A stretch of DNA of 64,000 nucleotides from Acinetobacter bouvetii (GCF_902753875.1 NZ_CADDTS010000012.1:1-64000), one strand, 5' to 3'. Counted from the first letter of the stretch, positions 37,175 through 46,858 are shown. Translations and numbers: made by a program. Notes: generated from the sequence alone by a model not told the origin.

Positions 37175-38545
37175 ATGTCTGATTTAAAAAACTCTCCTGA
37201 GCAACAGGATCGTCTTGATTTGGTCTACGGATTAAACGATCAACCCAAACCGTTTATCGCTTTTTTAGCTGCCCTGCAACATTTACTGGCCATTATTGTC
37301 CCGATTGTCACGCCCGGCTTGCTCATTTGTTTAGCCCTTGGTGTTTCAAAAGAAGACACCAACATGATTCTATCCATGTCATTGGTGATCTCTGGAATTG
37401 CAACCTTTCTACAATGTAAAAAAGTCGGCCCTTTCGGTGCAGGCCTTTTAATTGTTCAAGGGACCAGCTTTAACTTTATCGGCCCGATTATCGGGATTGG
37501 CTCTGCCATGGTTGCGGCAGGTACACCAGTCGAAGCTGTAATGGCGTCAATTTTTGGTGTGGTGATTGCCGGTTCATTTATTGAAATGAGCGTATCGCGC
37601 ATTCTGCCTTGGGTGAAAAAACTGATCACTCCCCTTGTTACGGGTATTGTGGTGCTGCTGATTGGTTTGACCTTAATTAAAGAAGGTCTGATTAGTATGG
37701 GTGGTGGTTATCAGGCCATGAGCGATAAGACGTTCGCCAATACCGACAACTTGATCATGTCCTGTACGGTACTGGCGATTATTATTGTCTTGAACCGGAT
37801 TCGTATTACCTGGATCAAAAGCTCAGCCATTCTGATTGCTTTAATTATTGGTTATGCACTGGCAGGCTTTATGGGTCATCTGGATTTTTCAGGTCTCAAA
37901 GATGCACCGCTGGTTCAGATTCCAACCCCAATGCATTTTGGTTTAAGCTTCTCTTGGAGCTTGTTTATTCCAATGGCCTTTATCTATCTGGTAACGTCTT
38001 TGGAAGCCATTGGTGACATTACTGCAACCTCTAAAATTTCCAACCAGCCCGTTGATGGTCCAGTATGGATGGAACGTATTAAAGGTGGTGTGTTGGTGAA
38101 TGGTGCGAACTCTTTGCTTGCAGGATTATTCAATACTTTCCCAAGTTCTGTCTTTGCGCAAAACAATGGCGTGATTCAATTAACTGGTGTGGCCAGCCGT
38201 TATGTCGGTATCTGGATTGCTGCACTTTTAGTTATTCTTGGTCTGCTTCCAGCAGTTGCAGGAGTGATTCAGGCTGTGCCTCAAGCGGTACTCGGCGGTG
38301 CGGTAATGGTCATGTTTGGTGCTGTGGCTGCTTCCGGTATTAACATCCTGTCCGGAATTCATCTTGATCGCCGTGCCCTACTGATCATTGCCATCTCTTT
38401 GGCGCTCGGTTTAGGTGTTGCACAAGTCCCACAAATTTTGGAACATCTTCCTGAATTATTCCGTAACATCTTCAGTTCCGGTGTGGCGACTGGCGGTATT
38501 GCAGCATTGCTCTTAAATATTATTCTTCCTGAAGCGAAGAAATAA
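37175..38545 (+). CDS. xanP: Xanthine permease (NCS2 family)
   Basis: A 456-residue proton-driven purine transporter with about 14 helices. The family signature QGTSFNFIGPIIGIG, then SLEAIGDITATSKISNQPV, FNTFPSSVFAQNNGVIQLTG and VLGGAVMVMFGAVAASGI closely follow E. coli XanP. The substrate xanthine is inferred from that likeness; uric acid is the main alternative. The start is MSDLKNSPEQ with seven upstream codons dropped; the ribosome site is weak. A hairpin terminator follows. Confidence 0.88.
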   Translation: MSDLKNSPEQQDRLDLVYGLNDQPKPFIAFLAALQHLLAIIVPIVTPGLLICLALGVSKEDTNMILSMSLVISGIATFLQCKKVGPFGAGLLIVQGTSFNFIGPIIGIGSAMVAAGTPVEAVMASIFGVVIAGSFIEMSVSRILPWVKKLITPLVTGIVVLLIGLTLIKEGLISMGGGYQAMSDKTFANTDNLIMSCTVLAIIIVLNRIRITWIKSSAILIALIIGYALAGFMGHLDFSGLKDAPLVQIPTPMHFGLSFSWSLFIPMAFIYLVTSLEAIGDITATSKISNQPVDGPVWMERIKGGVLVNGANSLLAGLFNTFPSSVFAQNNGVIQLTGVASRYVGIWIAALLVILGLLPAVAGVIQAVPQAVLGGAVMVMFGAVAASGINILSGIHLDRRALLIIAISLALGLGVAQVPQILEHLPELFRNIFSSGVATGGIAALLLNIILPEAKK

Positions 38546-38560
38546 ATTCATTTCAGCATC

Positions 38561-38593
38561 AACTCTGCCCAGCATTGTCTGGGCAGAGTTTTT
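38561..38593 (+). terminator. xanP terminator
   Basis: A perfect 12-bp stem AACTCTGCCCAG/CTGGGCAGAGTT with a 6-nt loop and a short T-run, between xanP and rsmC. Confidence 0.85.
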
Positions 38594-38610
38594 CAATGGC
38601 GAGATAAAAA

Positions 38611-39636
38611 ATGGATCCAAGAAGTGAAGTTGTCATTCGACAGCATGAATATCTTTCTGGACGTGTGCTTCTGGTAAATGCACCTACGGATGACTTACTT
38701 TCCAATCTAGAGAAAGACATCAGCCCGTGTTTATGGACGTGGAATTATAATGAATTTCAATATTTTCAGTCCCAGCAAGCCAATGTCCATTTTGGTGTAG
38801 ATCTTCCAGAAGGCAGCTTTGACCAAGCCATTATTTTTGTGCCGAAGTCTAAAGAACTCTTAAATTATGTTTTGCATAATGTCGTCAGCCGACTTGGTAT
38901 CGGTGCTTCGATCTTTCTGGTGGGTGAAAAGAAAGGTGGTGTGGAACGCGCAGCCAAACAGCTACAACCTTATGGCAAAGCGATGAAACTGGACAGTGCT
39001 CGCCATTGTCAGCTTTGGCAAGTTAAAATTGAAACCACGGTTCAGCCTAAAGCGCTGGCAGACTGGGCGCAGCACTATACCGTCGCTACGCCTAAAGGCG
39101 ATCTCAACATTTGCGCCTTACCGGGTGTCTTTAGTCAAAATCGTTTAGATGTCGGTACTGCAGTATTTTTACCGTTTTTATCTCAGGTGACTTCAGGTAA
39201 GATTGCCGACTTCGGTTGTGGTGCCGGTGTCATCAGCGCTTATCTGGCCAAATTGAATCCTAAAAACCGTATTTTTGCCCTGGATGTGGATGCATTTGCC
39301 CTGGCTTCAACCCGCATGACTTTTGACAAAAACAGTCTCTCGCCAGAGCAGCTTGAAATTACTGCGGTCACGGGTATTGAAGATGCACCTCTGTTCTTGC
39401 ATGCCATCGTCAGCAATCCCCCATTCCATCAAGGTATTCAAACCAATTATGATGCCAGTGAAAACTTGTGCAAGACTTCACGCCGTCATTTGAAATCGGA
39501 TGGTGAATTGTGGATTGTGGCAAACCGCTTTTTAAATTATCCATTACTGATTGAACAAAGCTTTGGTCAATGTACAACCAAGGCCGATCAACAAGGCTTT
39601 AAAGTGCTGTTCGCTAGCACTCAAAAGAAATCTTAA
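38611..39636 (+). CDS. rsmC: 16S rRNA (guanine-N2-)-methyltransferase RsmC
   Basis: A 341-residue SAM-dependent enzyme that makes m2G1207 in 16S rRNA in E. coli. It has the two-domain layout of RsmC: a degenerate N-terminal methyltransferase-like domain and a C-terminal catalytic one. SAM motif I is [16 protein letters not shown] (about residue 197) and the catalytic loop is SNPPFHQG. It is 9 nt ahead of the amino-acid permease gene, so the two are likely co-transcribed. Confidence 0.88.
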   Translation: MDPRSEVVIRQHEYLSGRVLLVNAPTDDLLSNLEKDISPCLWTWNYNEFQYFQSQQANVHFGVDLPEGSFDQAIIFVPKSKELLNYVLHNVVSRLGIGASIFLVGEKKGGVERAAKQLQPYGKAMKLDSARHCQLWQVKIETTVQPKALADWAQHYTVATPKGDLNICALPGVFSQNRLDVGTAVFLPFLSQVTSGKIADFGCGAGVISAYLAKLNPKNRIFALDVDAFALASTRMTFDKNSLSPEQLEITAVTGIEDAPLFLHAIVSNPPFHQGIQTNYDASENLCKTSRRHLKSDGELWIVANRFLNYPLLIEQSFGQCTTKADQQGFKVLFASTQKKS

Positions 39637-39645
39637 GGAACAACG

Positions 39646-41106
39646 ATGAGCGAAACTCAATCTGCACATTTAAAGCGTAAGCTGGGTGCACGTCATTTGA
39701 ATATGATCGCCATTGGTGGTTCTATCGGTACAGGTCTATTCCTCGCTTCTGGTGCAACCATTGCCAATGCAGGTCCAGGTGGGGCGTTATTGGCCTACTG
39801 CCTGATCGGGATCATGATTTACTTCCTGATGACCAGTTTAGGTGAGCTTGCCACGCATAACCCGACCTCAGGTGCTTTCTTTACCTATGGTACAAAATAC
39901 GTCGAGGGCGGTTTTGGCTTTGCACTGGGATGGAACTATTGGTACAACTGGGCTATTACCGTTGCCTTTGAACTGGTGGCCGTTCAGTTCATTATGAAAT
40001 TCTGGTTCCCGGATATTCCGGGCTTCTACTGGAGTGCGATTTTCCTTGCCATTATTTTTGCTATTAATGCACTGACGGTGAAAGGGTTTGGCGAAAGTGA
40101 ATTCCTGTTCTCCCTAGTCAAAGTTATAGCCATTATCGCCTTTATTATTATTGGTATCGTCATGATTGTAAAAATCATGATGACCCCGGGCATGGTGACC
40201 TTCTCCAACTGGACCAAAGGTGAAGCACCGTTCGTAGGCGGTTTCCAGGCCCTGATCGGGGTGGCCATGATTGCCGGATTCTCTTTCCAGGGCACCGAAA
40301 TGGTCGGTGTTGCCGCAGGTGAATCTAAAGATCCGAAAAAGACCATTCCAATTGCCATTAAACAGATTTTCTGGCGAATTTTACTGTTCTATGTGGTGTG
40401 TATTTTCATTATCGGTACTTTGGTGGCCTATGATGATCCTCGCCTATTACAAGCTGCATCAAGCGAAGACATTACCTTATCACCCTTTACCCTGCTGTAC
40501 GAACAAGCTGGATTTGCTTTTGCAGCCAGTCTGATGAATGCCGTGATTTTAACTGCTATTTTATCAGCAGGTAATTCGGGCATGTATTCATCTACCCGTA
40601 TGCTGTTTGATATGGCGCGTAAAGGCAGTGCACCGAAATTATTCGCTCGTCTGGACCCACGCGGCGTACCAATGAATGCACTGTATGCCACCACCGCAAT
40701 TGCCGCACTCTGCTTCCTAACAACATTCCTAGGCGAACAACAAGTTTTTAACTGGTTACTTAACATGTCAGGTATGTGTGGCTTTATTGTCTGGCTGGGG
40801 ATTGCCATTTCACACTACCGTTTCCGTAAAGGTTATTTGGCTCAAGGTTACAAACTTGAAGATTTAGCCTATACAGCGAAATTCTTCCCCTTTGCACCCT
40901 GGTTTGCTTTTATTCTGTGTGCCATTGTCGTACTTGGTCAGAATTATCAGGCTGTAATTAGTGGAGATTGGATGGGCGTATTATCAACCTATATCAGCCT
41001 TCCTCTCTTCCTTGCAATCTGGTTAGGCTACAAGTGGAAACACAAAACCAAACTGATTGCCTATAAAGACATGGATGTTCAGCCTCTACATATAGATCGC
41101 GATTAA
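39646..41106 (+). CDS. Amino acid permease (APC superfamily, LysP-like)
   Basis: A 486-residue carrier with 12 predicted helices. The AAT-family start RHLNMIAIGGSIGTGLFLAS, then AGPGGALLAYCLIG, FGFALGWNYWYNWAITVAFE and FQGTEMVGVAAGESKDPKKT are all typical. The overall pattern is nearest LysP-type lysine carriers, but substrate is uncertain (other basic or aromatic amino acids possible). It follows rsmC closely and has its own terminator. Confidence 0.87.
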   Translation: MSETQSAHLKRKLGARHLNMIAIGGSIGTGLFLASGATIANAGPGGALLAYCLIGIMIYFLMTSLGELATHNPTSGAFFTYGTKYVEGGFGFALGWNYWYNWAITVAFELVAVQFIMKFWFPDIPGFYWSAIFLAIIFAINALTVKGFGESEFLFSLVKVIAIIAFIIIGIVMIVKIMMTPGMVTFSNWTKGEAPFVGGFQALIGVAMIAGFSFQGTEMVGVAAGESKDPKKTIPIAIKQIFWRILLFYVVCIFIIGTLVAYDDPRLLQAASSEDITLSPFTLLYEQAGFAFAASLMNAVILTAILSAGNSGMYSSTRMLFDMARKGSAPKLFARLDPRGVPMNALYATTAIAALCFLTTFLGEQQVFNWLLNMSGMCGFIVWLGIAISHYRFRKGYLAQGYKLEDLAYTAKFFPFAPWFAFILCAIVVLGQNYQAVISGDWMGVLSTYISLPLFLAIWLGYKWKHKTKLIAYKDMDVQPLHIDRD

Positions 41107-41120
41107 GTTTCTGCTTTTAT

Positions 41121-41149
41121 AAAAAAACAGCCTTCGGGCTGTTTTTTTA
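41121..41149. terminator. Bidirectional terminator after the permease gene
   Basis: AACAGCC/GGCTGTT with a TTCG loop, flanked by A7 and T7 runs, between convergent genes. Confidence 0.9.
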
Positions 41150-41163
41150 TTTCTATTTGGGTT

Positions 41164-42003
41164 TTATAACAAAGAGTCTTCTGCTGCCAAAAATTGCTTT
41201 AAGGCAAAACTGACTTCATTTTTATGGGTGGTACATAAACCATGCGGTGCACCTTTAATTTGCTCTTCCACGCTCCGCTGCAACAGTTTTACCGCCTTCT
41301 GGCTGCAAATTTCCGGCGGGACAATTTCATCAGCAGTTCCATACAGCACCAAAGTAGGCACCGTAATTTGCTTTAAATCTTCACTTAAATCTGTTTCTGA
41401 AAATGCGTGAATACAATCGTAATGGGCCTTGATCGAACCTTGCATCGCAATACGCCAAAAGTTTTGAATTACACCTTCAGACTTTTTATTGAGTAATTTG
41501 TCATAACCATAAAACTGTTTGGCAAAATCCAGATAAAAATCCGCCCTGTTATCCAGCAAATTCGTACGCATTTCATCAAATATGTCTGGATCTATACCAT
41601 GCGGATTGTCATCTCTACGAATCATTAAAGGAGTCACAGCAGCAATCAAGGCCAGTTTAGTCACCTTGTTCTGTCCATATTTTGCAGTATAACGCGTGAC
41701 AACAGCCCCACCTGTAGAATGACCGACTAGCGCAAATTGCTCCAAACCTAAATGGCGAATCAGTTGATGCAAATCTTCTGCATATTGATCTATGTTATGC
41801 CCAGCCCAAGGCTGGCTTGACCGTCCATGACCACGTCGATCGAAGGCGATTACCCGATAACCATGCTCAGCCAGAAATAACATCTGGTCTTCAAAAGCAT
41901 CACTGGATAAAGGCCAGCCATGGGAAAAGACCACAACCGGTCCGTCGCCCCAATCCTTATAATAAATTGAGGTTCAATCTGTAGTACTCAGCATCTGTGT
42001 CAT
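41164..42003 (-). pseudogene. Alpha/beta hydrolase (non-heme haloperoxidase-like) with one in-frame TGA
   Basis: From the ATG at 42003 the frame reads MTQMLSTTD, TGA (41976-41974), then TSIYYKDWGDGPVVVFSHGW and on without any further stop. In the family the ninth or tenth residue is Gly (DGT), so TGA probably replaced GGA. The rest is intact: oxyanion HGWP, nucleophile Ser in VGHSTGG, acid Asp in GTADEIVPP, and His in GAPHGLCTTH. Translation might restart at GTG 41934, but that would lose the first strand. It looks like a very recent nonsense mutation, read-through, or a base-call error. Confidence 0.8.
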
Positions 42004-42094
42004 AGCTTCACCCTCTTTTTATTTTATACGGGTGTTTATTAGAACAAGATAAAAAAGCAACTATGTATTAAACAAGTTATGCTTATGTAGCAAT

Positions 42095-42123
42095 AAAAAA
42101 AGCAGCCTGACGGCTGCTTTTTT
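42095..42123 (-). terminator. ompA terminator
   Basis: AAAAAAGCAGCC/GGCTGCTTTTTT around a short loop, 20 nt after the ompA stop. Confidence 0.88.
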
Positions 42124-42142
42124 AGATCAGTTCAATAATAAA

Positions 42143-43204
42143 TTATTGAGCTTGAGCTGGTTCTGCAACAACAGTACGGCTACCAGAAATAGTCGCGAAT
42201 ACACGACGGTTCATAGCACGGCCTTCTTTAGTGTTGTTATCAGCAATCGGTTGATCCCAAGCGAAACCTTGAGTAGACAAACGAGCTGGATCTACATTGT
42301 ATTCATTTACAAGTGAAGATTTAACAGAGTTAGCACGAGCTAATGATAAACGTTCGTTCAATGCACGTGGACCAGTGTTATCTGTGTGACCTTCGATGCG
42401 AGCAGTAGCGTTTGGATATTCAACTAACTTCTCAGCAACTTTAGCGATTTCTGGTTTGTATTGGTCTTTGATGTTTGATTTGTTTGTATCAAAGAACACA
42501 CGAAGTTCCATGTTAAGGTCTTCAGTCAACTCTTGTGGAGCTGGTTGAACTGGAGCTACAGGTTCAACTGGAGCAGTTTCAACTACAGGAGCAGCTGGTT
42601 TCAAGTGACCACCAAGAACTACGTTAAGACCAGCTAAAGCTGTGTAGTTCCAGAAATCTTCATCGATGTTGTAAGTAGCACGAGCTTCAGTACGTAGAGA
42701 TAAAGCATCGTTCAAGCGCCAGAAAGCACCAACACCAGCATTACCTAAAGTACCTTCTTCAGTAGTACCACGATCAAGACCAGTTAAACCGCGTGAAGCA
42801 ACTTCGTCAAATTTGTATTTATAGTGACCAGCACCTAACAATACATAAGGTTTGATTTTGCTATCGTAGTTTTTAGTGATCAAATCAGAAGTAGCATAGA
42901 AGTTACCATTGATTTGAGTTTGCTTGTATTCAGCACCAGCAGTAGCTGAACCGTCAACATCACCTTTTACTTGGTTATATTCTGCTTCAAAACCCAACCA
43001 TGGAGTTAATTCAACACCAAGAGCCGCGCCAACGAATAAATCGTCTTGAAGTTCAGGGCCGTCAGTTAAGTTACCGCGACTGTTGTTGTGTTCAGTGTCT
43101 TGGAATGTGTAACCAAGCATTAACGGAGTAACGGTTACGCCTGCGTTTGCAGCAGCTAAAGGTGCAGCAACGAGCATTGCTAAAGCAATACGACTCATTT
43201 TCAT
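42143..43204 (-). CDS. ompA: Outer membrane protein OmpA (Omp38 type)
   Basis: A 353-residue Acinetobacter-type OmpA. The signal peptide [20 protein letters not shown] is cut before [14 protein letters not shown]. An eight-strand barrel runs to about residue 200, a Pro/Val/Glu linker ([19 protein letters not shown]) follows, and the C-terminal peptidoglycan-binding domain holds [13 protein letters not shown] and [27 protein letters not shown] lies 7 nt before the ATG, a strong site as expected for this abundant protein. Eight in-frame upstream codons were dropped. Confidence 0.96.
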   Translation of the reverse strand: MKMSRIALAMLVAAPLAAANAGVTVTPLMLGYTFQDTEHNNSRGNLTDGPELQDDLFVGAALGVELTPWLGFEAEYNQVKGDVDGSATAGAEYKQTQINGNFYATSDLITKNYDSKIKPYVLLGAGHYKYKFDEVASRGLTGLDRGTTEEGTLGNAGVGAFWRLNDALSLRTEARATYNIDEDFWNYTALAGLNVVLGGHLKPAAPVVETAPVEPVAPVQPAPQELTEDLNMELRVFFDTNKSNIKDQYKPEIAKVAEKLVEYPNATARIEGHTDNTGPRALNERLSLARANSVKSSLVNEYNVDPARLSTQGFAWDQPIADNNTKEGRAMNRRVFATISGSRTVVAEPAQAQ

Positions 43205-43577
43205 GGATTTATCCTCCAGAGATAACAATTGTTGTTCAAGCTTAAGCCTAGAATTTGACTATTCTGAGATAGGCTTTCTTATACCCCAGTTTTATTCTTA
43301 AGCTATTCACTATGAATCATACAAACACTTTATTTTTTTTCCAAGTGCTTGATAAGTTTAATCAAGTAAATTATTGACAAAATTACTTACAATTTCCGTT
43401 GTAATTCGGTAATTTTTTACTCAATTTATTCTTATGAATAGCTTATTGTCACTAGTTAGCTATTTTAACAGTTTTCTTAAATGTTGAGTAATAAATCTTA
43501 CCCGTAGAAAAAAACAACTAAAAAACAAAATATTAATAACACAATAATTAAAAAAAATACACCATAGGGTTGAATTG
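43205..43577. other. Gene-free region between ompA and the pseudopilin gene
   Basis: About 370 bp, A+T-rich, between divergent genes. The long ompA leader and its promoter are expected here. No hairpin or repeat stands out. Confidence 0.5.
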
Positions 43578-44099
43578 ATGATTTTTGAACAAAAAAATGG
43601 TTTTACACTTGTAGAACTCATTGTAACACTTGCTGTTTTGGTTATTTTGATTGCGTTTGCTATACCCTATTTTCATGAAATCATGGCTAAACAAGAAGTC
43701 AGACACTTTACCAATAAACTGATTTCTAATATTCAGTTCGCAAAATCACAAGCAACTCTTCATCATAGCAATGTGGTACTTTGCCCTAGTCAGAACAAAC
43801 TGAACTGTCAGAGCAACCAATGGAATTCAGGTTTTATTGTTTTTCTGGATCACAATAAAAACAGGTTGGTCGATACAAATGAACAAATTATCTCTACAGA
43901 AACTACAGATTTAAAATATGGAAATCTAGACTGGAGAGGGACTTTAAGCATTCCAAGCTTAACTTTTCAAGCTGAAAATGGTCTACCTATCGGATCAAAC
44001 GGCAGTTTTTACTATTGTTCACTCTCAGCTCAACCACATAACAAGCTCGTTCTTAGCCCGATGGGACATACCCGAATAGAAACACCTGCCAACTGCTAA
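43578..44099 (+). CDS. FimT/GspH-type minor pseudopilin
   Basis: A 173-residue type IV pilin-like protein. A short leader MIFEQKNG precedes the prepilin peptidase site G/FTLVEL, then one helix VTLAVLVILIAFAIPYFHEI. The globular part has the GspH/FimT marks: LISNIQFAKSQATLHHSNVV and four cysteines likely forming disulfides. The ATG at 43578 is preceded by a TTG that would give one extra residue. It stands alone, away from other pil genes; FimT proteins are linked to DNA binding in natural transformation. Confidence 0.82.
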   Translation: MIFEQKNGFTLVELIVTLAVLVILIAFAIPYFHEIMAKQEVRHFTNKLISNIQFAKSQATLHHSNVVLCPSQNKLNCQSNQWNSGFIVFLDHNKNRLVDTNEQIISTETTDLKYGNLDWRGTLSIPSLTFQAENGLPIGSNGSFYYCSLSAQPHNKLVLSPMGHTRIETPANC

Positions 44100-44213
44100 A
44101 AACTTGTCAGTCTAAAGACGCAGAATAATCTGTGTTTATTCCTGTGAATTTTTCAATATACTGCTTAGGTTTGGAAAATAATCCACTAAAAAGTAAATCT
44201 CGGAGAGACAACA

Positions 44214-45389
44214 ATGACAGACATCGTAATTGTAAATGGTGCACGTACCGCTATGGGCGGATTTCAAGGCAGCCTGGCCAGTGTAACAGCACCGGAACTT
44301 GGCGCAGCATCTATTAAAGAAGCCATTGCCCGTGCAGGATTACAACCTACAGATGTCGAAGAAGTGATTATGGGTTGTGTTTTACCTGCAGGCTTAAAAC
44401 AAGGTCCAGCGCGCCAAGCAATGCGTCAAGCAGGTCTGCCGGATTCAACCGGTGCAGTCACCATTAATAAGTTATGCGGTTCTGGCATGAAAGCAGTCAT
44501 GCAAGCGGCTGACATGATTAAAGCCGGTTCTGCTGAAATTGTGGTTGCTGGCGGTATGGAATCGATGACCAATGCACCTTATGTATTACCTAAGGCGCGT
44601 GGCGGTTACCGCATGGGCCATGGTGAAATTAAAGATCATATGTTCCTAGATGGTCTAGAAGATGCAGAAACCGGTCGTCTGATGGGTTCTTTTGCCCAAG
44701 ATATGGCAAATACACGTGGCTATACCCGTGAGCAAATGGACGCCTTTGCGATTCGTTCATTGGAGCGCGCACAAAAGGCAGTCAATGAAGGCTACTTTGC
44801 CGATGAAATCGTACCTGTGACGGTATCTACCCGTAAAGGCGATGTTGTGGTAGATAAAGATGAACAGCCTTTCAATGCAAACATTGCAAAAATTCCAACA
44901 CTACGTCCGGCATTTGCCAAAGATGGCACCATTACTGCGGCCAATGCTAGCTCGATTTCAGATGGTGCTTCTGCCCTTGTGCTCACCTCAAGTGAAAATG
45001 CCTCTGCTAAAGGCTTAAAACCATTGGCTAAAATTGTCGCTTATGCTTCAAATTCTCAGCATCCATCTGAATTCACGATTGCTCCAGTTGGTGCAATTAA
45101 AAAAGTTTTAAACAAAACAGGTTGGGATGCACAAGAAGTAGATTTATGGGAAATCAATGAAGCTTTTGCCATGGTGACCATGTGTCCAATGGATGATTTC
45201 AAACTTGACCCAGCGAAAGTCAATATTAACGGTGGTGCATGTGCACTCGGTCATCCGGTCGGTTCTACCGGTTCTCGCATTATCCTTACCCTCATTCATG
45301 CACTGAAACGTACTGGCGGGAAACGCGGTATTGCTGCACTCTGTATTGGTGGCGGTGAAGCAACAGCTGTGGCGATTGAATTAATCTAA
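44214..45389 (+). CDS. Acetyl-CoA acetyltransferase (thiolase)
   Basis: A 391-residue thiolase II-like enzyme that joins or splits acetoacetyl-CoA. The active sites are Cys in NKLCGSGMKAV (about residue 89), His in CALGHPVGSTGSR and Cys in ALCIGGGEATA. GGAGAG precedes the ATG. The length and HGEIKDHMFLDGLEDA loop fit AtoB/PhaA-type enzymes. It is a single-gene unit here; a second, different thiolase is at 57.6 kb. Confidence 0.9.
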   Translation: MTDIVIVNGARTAMGGFQGSLASVTAPELGAASIKEAIARAGLQPTDVEEVIMGCVLPAGLKQGPARQAMRQAGLPDSTGAVTINKLCGSGMKAVMQAADMIKAGSAEIVVAGGMESMTNAPYVLPKARGGYRMGHGEIKDHMFLDGLEDAETGRLMGSFAQDMANTRGYTREQMDAFAIRSLERAQKAVNEGYFADEIVPVTVSTRKGDVVVDKDEQPFNANIAKIPTLRPAFAKDGTITAANASSISDGASALVLTSSENASAKGLKPLAKIVAYASNSQHPSEFTIAPVGAIKKVLNKTGWDAQEVDLWEINEAFAMVTMCPMDDFKLDPAKVNINGGACALGHPVGSTGSRIILTLIHALKRTGGKRGIAALCIGGGEATAVAIELI

Positions 45390-45398
45390 TAAGTAGTT

Positions 45399-45490
45399 CC
45401 CTCTCCTCTTAGGAGAGGGCTAGGGAGAGGTCTTGCTTTACCCCCTCCCCCCTTGCGCAACAATGTTGCTCATCCCATAGGGAGAGGGAG
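45399..45490. repeat. Palindromic intergenic repeat, copy B
   Basis: It begins with a perfect hairpin CCCTCTCCT/AGGAGAGGG (3-nt loop, 45399-45419) and goes on with CTAGGGAGAGG, CCCCCTCCCCCC and CCTTGCGCAACAATGTTGCT to AGGGAGAGGG. Similar in make-up to 34413-34500 and, like it, lies between a stop codon and the gene's terminator. Confidence 0.55.
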
Positions 45491-45492
45491 TC

Positions 45493-45521
45493 AAAAATCC
45501 TCCTGATCTGGAGGATTTTTT
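45493..45521 (+). terminator. Terminator of the thiolase gene
   Basis: AAAAATCCTCC/GGAGGATTTTT around a 6-nt loop, about 105 nt after the stop because the palindromic repeat sits in between. Confidence 0.85.
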
Positions 45522-45601
45522 ATTTACATTTTTTAATCACTTTTTAAACCACGCCCTGCTAAATTGAATCTGAACAAAACAACAAAAAATGGATTCCGGT
45601 C

Positions 45602-46051
45602 ATGCAACTCAATCATTATCTCAACTTCGATGGTCAAGCCGAAGCGGCATTTAATTTTTACAAGTCTGTATTTGGTGGCGAGTTTGCCAATTTCATGCGT
45701 TATGGTGATATGCCTGCAGAACATAGCTCAACGCTATCCGAAGCAGATAAACAGAAAGTCCTGCATATTGCGCTGCCGATTAATGAATTTACCATTCTGA
45801 TGGCATCTGATACCACTGAGCAATTTTGTACCCAAACCAATACGGTTTTTACCGTAGGCAATAATCATTATATTTCGATCAATCTAGACGCATCTGAACA
45901 GGATGAAGCGAAACGTTTGTTTGATGCCTTGTCTGTGAATGGCAAGATTGAAATGCCTTTAGATAAAACCTTTTGGGGTGCGCTCTATGGAGCTTTTACC
46001 GATCAGTTCGGGATTAAATGGATGGTGAATTGTCAGCTTGAAGCTATGTAA
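45602..46051 (+). CDS. VOC family protein (PhnB-like)
   Basis: A 149-residue glyoxalase/VOC-fold protein of the PhnB/3-demethylubiquinone methyltransferase-like group. The signature start is MQLNHYLNFDGQAEAAFNFY, followed by KSVFGGEFANFMRYGDMP and the end FWGALYGAFTDQFGIKWMVN. Function of this group is mostly unknown; some bind small hydrophobic ligands. A bidirectional hairpin follows. Confidence 0.88.
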   Translation: MQLNHYLNFDGQAEAAFNFYKSVFGGEFANFMRYGDMPAEHSSTLSEADKQKVLHIALPINEFTILMASDTTEQFCTQTNTVFTVGNNHYISINLDASEQDEAKRLFDALSVNGKIEMPLDKTFWGALYGAFTDQFGIKWMVNCQLEAM

Positions 46052-46061
46052 ATTATCCTAT

Positions 46062-46092
46062 AAAGAAATCCTGCTTAATGCAGGATTTCTTT
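46062..46092. terminator. Bidirectional terminator between the VOC gene and (before IS insertion) the zinc-ribbon gene
   Basis: A perfect 13-bp stem AAAGAAATCCTGC/GCAGGATTTCTTT with a 5-nt loop. The IS element now separates it from the minus-strand gene that it seems to have served. Confidence 0.82.
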
Positions 46093-46104
46093 ATCTTCTA
46101 TTAT

Positions 46105-46858
46105 TTTTTTTAGGGTCTTAGGAAGTTAAGCATAACTTAAATTATGGTAACTTACTGAGATGAAAATAAAAAATAGATACTATCAGCGTTCAAGAATCAC
46201 AGAAGCAAAATTTAGACAACTTATACGGTGTTTTGCTCTTGATCTTACAGCGTCAAACACTGCTGAATTGATCGGACTGTCTGTTCGGTCAACCAACTCT
46301 ATTTTCATAAAAATACGTCATCGAATTGCTGAATTTTGTGAGATTGAATCCCCTTTACAAGGTGCAGTTGAGGTGGATGAATCTTATTTTGGTGCACAGA
46401 GAGTCAGAGGCAAACGTGGGCGTGGAGCATATGGCAAAACGATTGTGTTTGGATTATTAAAAAGACAGGGAAAAGTTTATACCGAAATCGTTCCTGACTG
46501 TTCTAAACAGACTCTTCAAGGCATTATACGTGGACATGTTGATCCAGGCTCTGTGATTCATTCTGATGGCTGGCGTGGATATGAAGGTTTAGTTGATATT
46601 GGCCATGATAAACATTTCAGAGTAAATCATGGTGCTAATGAATTTGCTGATGGTGAACGCCATATTAACGGCATTGAATCCTTTTGGAGTTATGCCAAAA
46701 GACGTTTAGCTAAATTCAATGGCGTAGCCAAACATACTTTCTATTTTCACTTGAAAGAAACGGAGTATCGCTTTAATCATCGCCATGATAATTTGTATTT
46801 GAAGTTATTAAAGCTATTACGAAATAATCCTCTTTAACTTCCTAAGACCCTTTTTTTA
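46105..46858. mobile_element. Complete IS1595-family insertion sequence with 8-bp target duplication
   Basis: The element spans 46113-46850 (738 bp). Ends are 17-bp perfect inverted repeats, GGGTCTTAGGAAGTTAA at 46113-46129 and its complement at 46834-46850. The flanks TTTTTTTA (46105-46112 and 46851-46858) are identical 8-bp direct repeats, the duplication length known for IS1595. One intact transposase gene fills the element, so it may be active. Confidence 0.95.
46160..46837 (+). CDS. IS1595-family transposase
   Basis: A 225-residue DDE-type transposase of the ISXO2-like group. Catalytic residues lie in AVEVDESYFGAQRVRGKRGR, VIHSDGWRGYEGL and GIESFWSYAKRRLAKF. An N-terminal helix-turn-helix-like part (ASNTAELIGLSVRSTNSIF) precedes the catalytic core. 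The N-terminal zinc ribbon of longer family members is absent, as in short forms. It is intact and lies wholly within the element. Confidence 0.95.
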   Translation: MKIKNRYYQRSRITEAKFRQLIRCFALDLTASNTAELIGLSVRSTNSIFIKIRHRIAEFCEIESPLQGAVEVDESYFGAQRVRGKRGRGAYGKTIVFGLLKRQGKVYTEIVPDCSKQTLQGIIRGHVDPGSVIHSDGWRGYEGLVDIGHDKHFRVNHGANEFADGERHINGIESFWSYAKRRLAKFNGVAKHTFYFHLKETEYRFNHRHDNLYLKLLKLLRNNPL

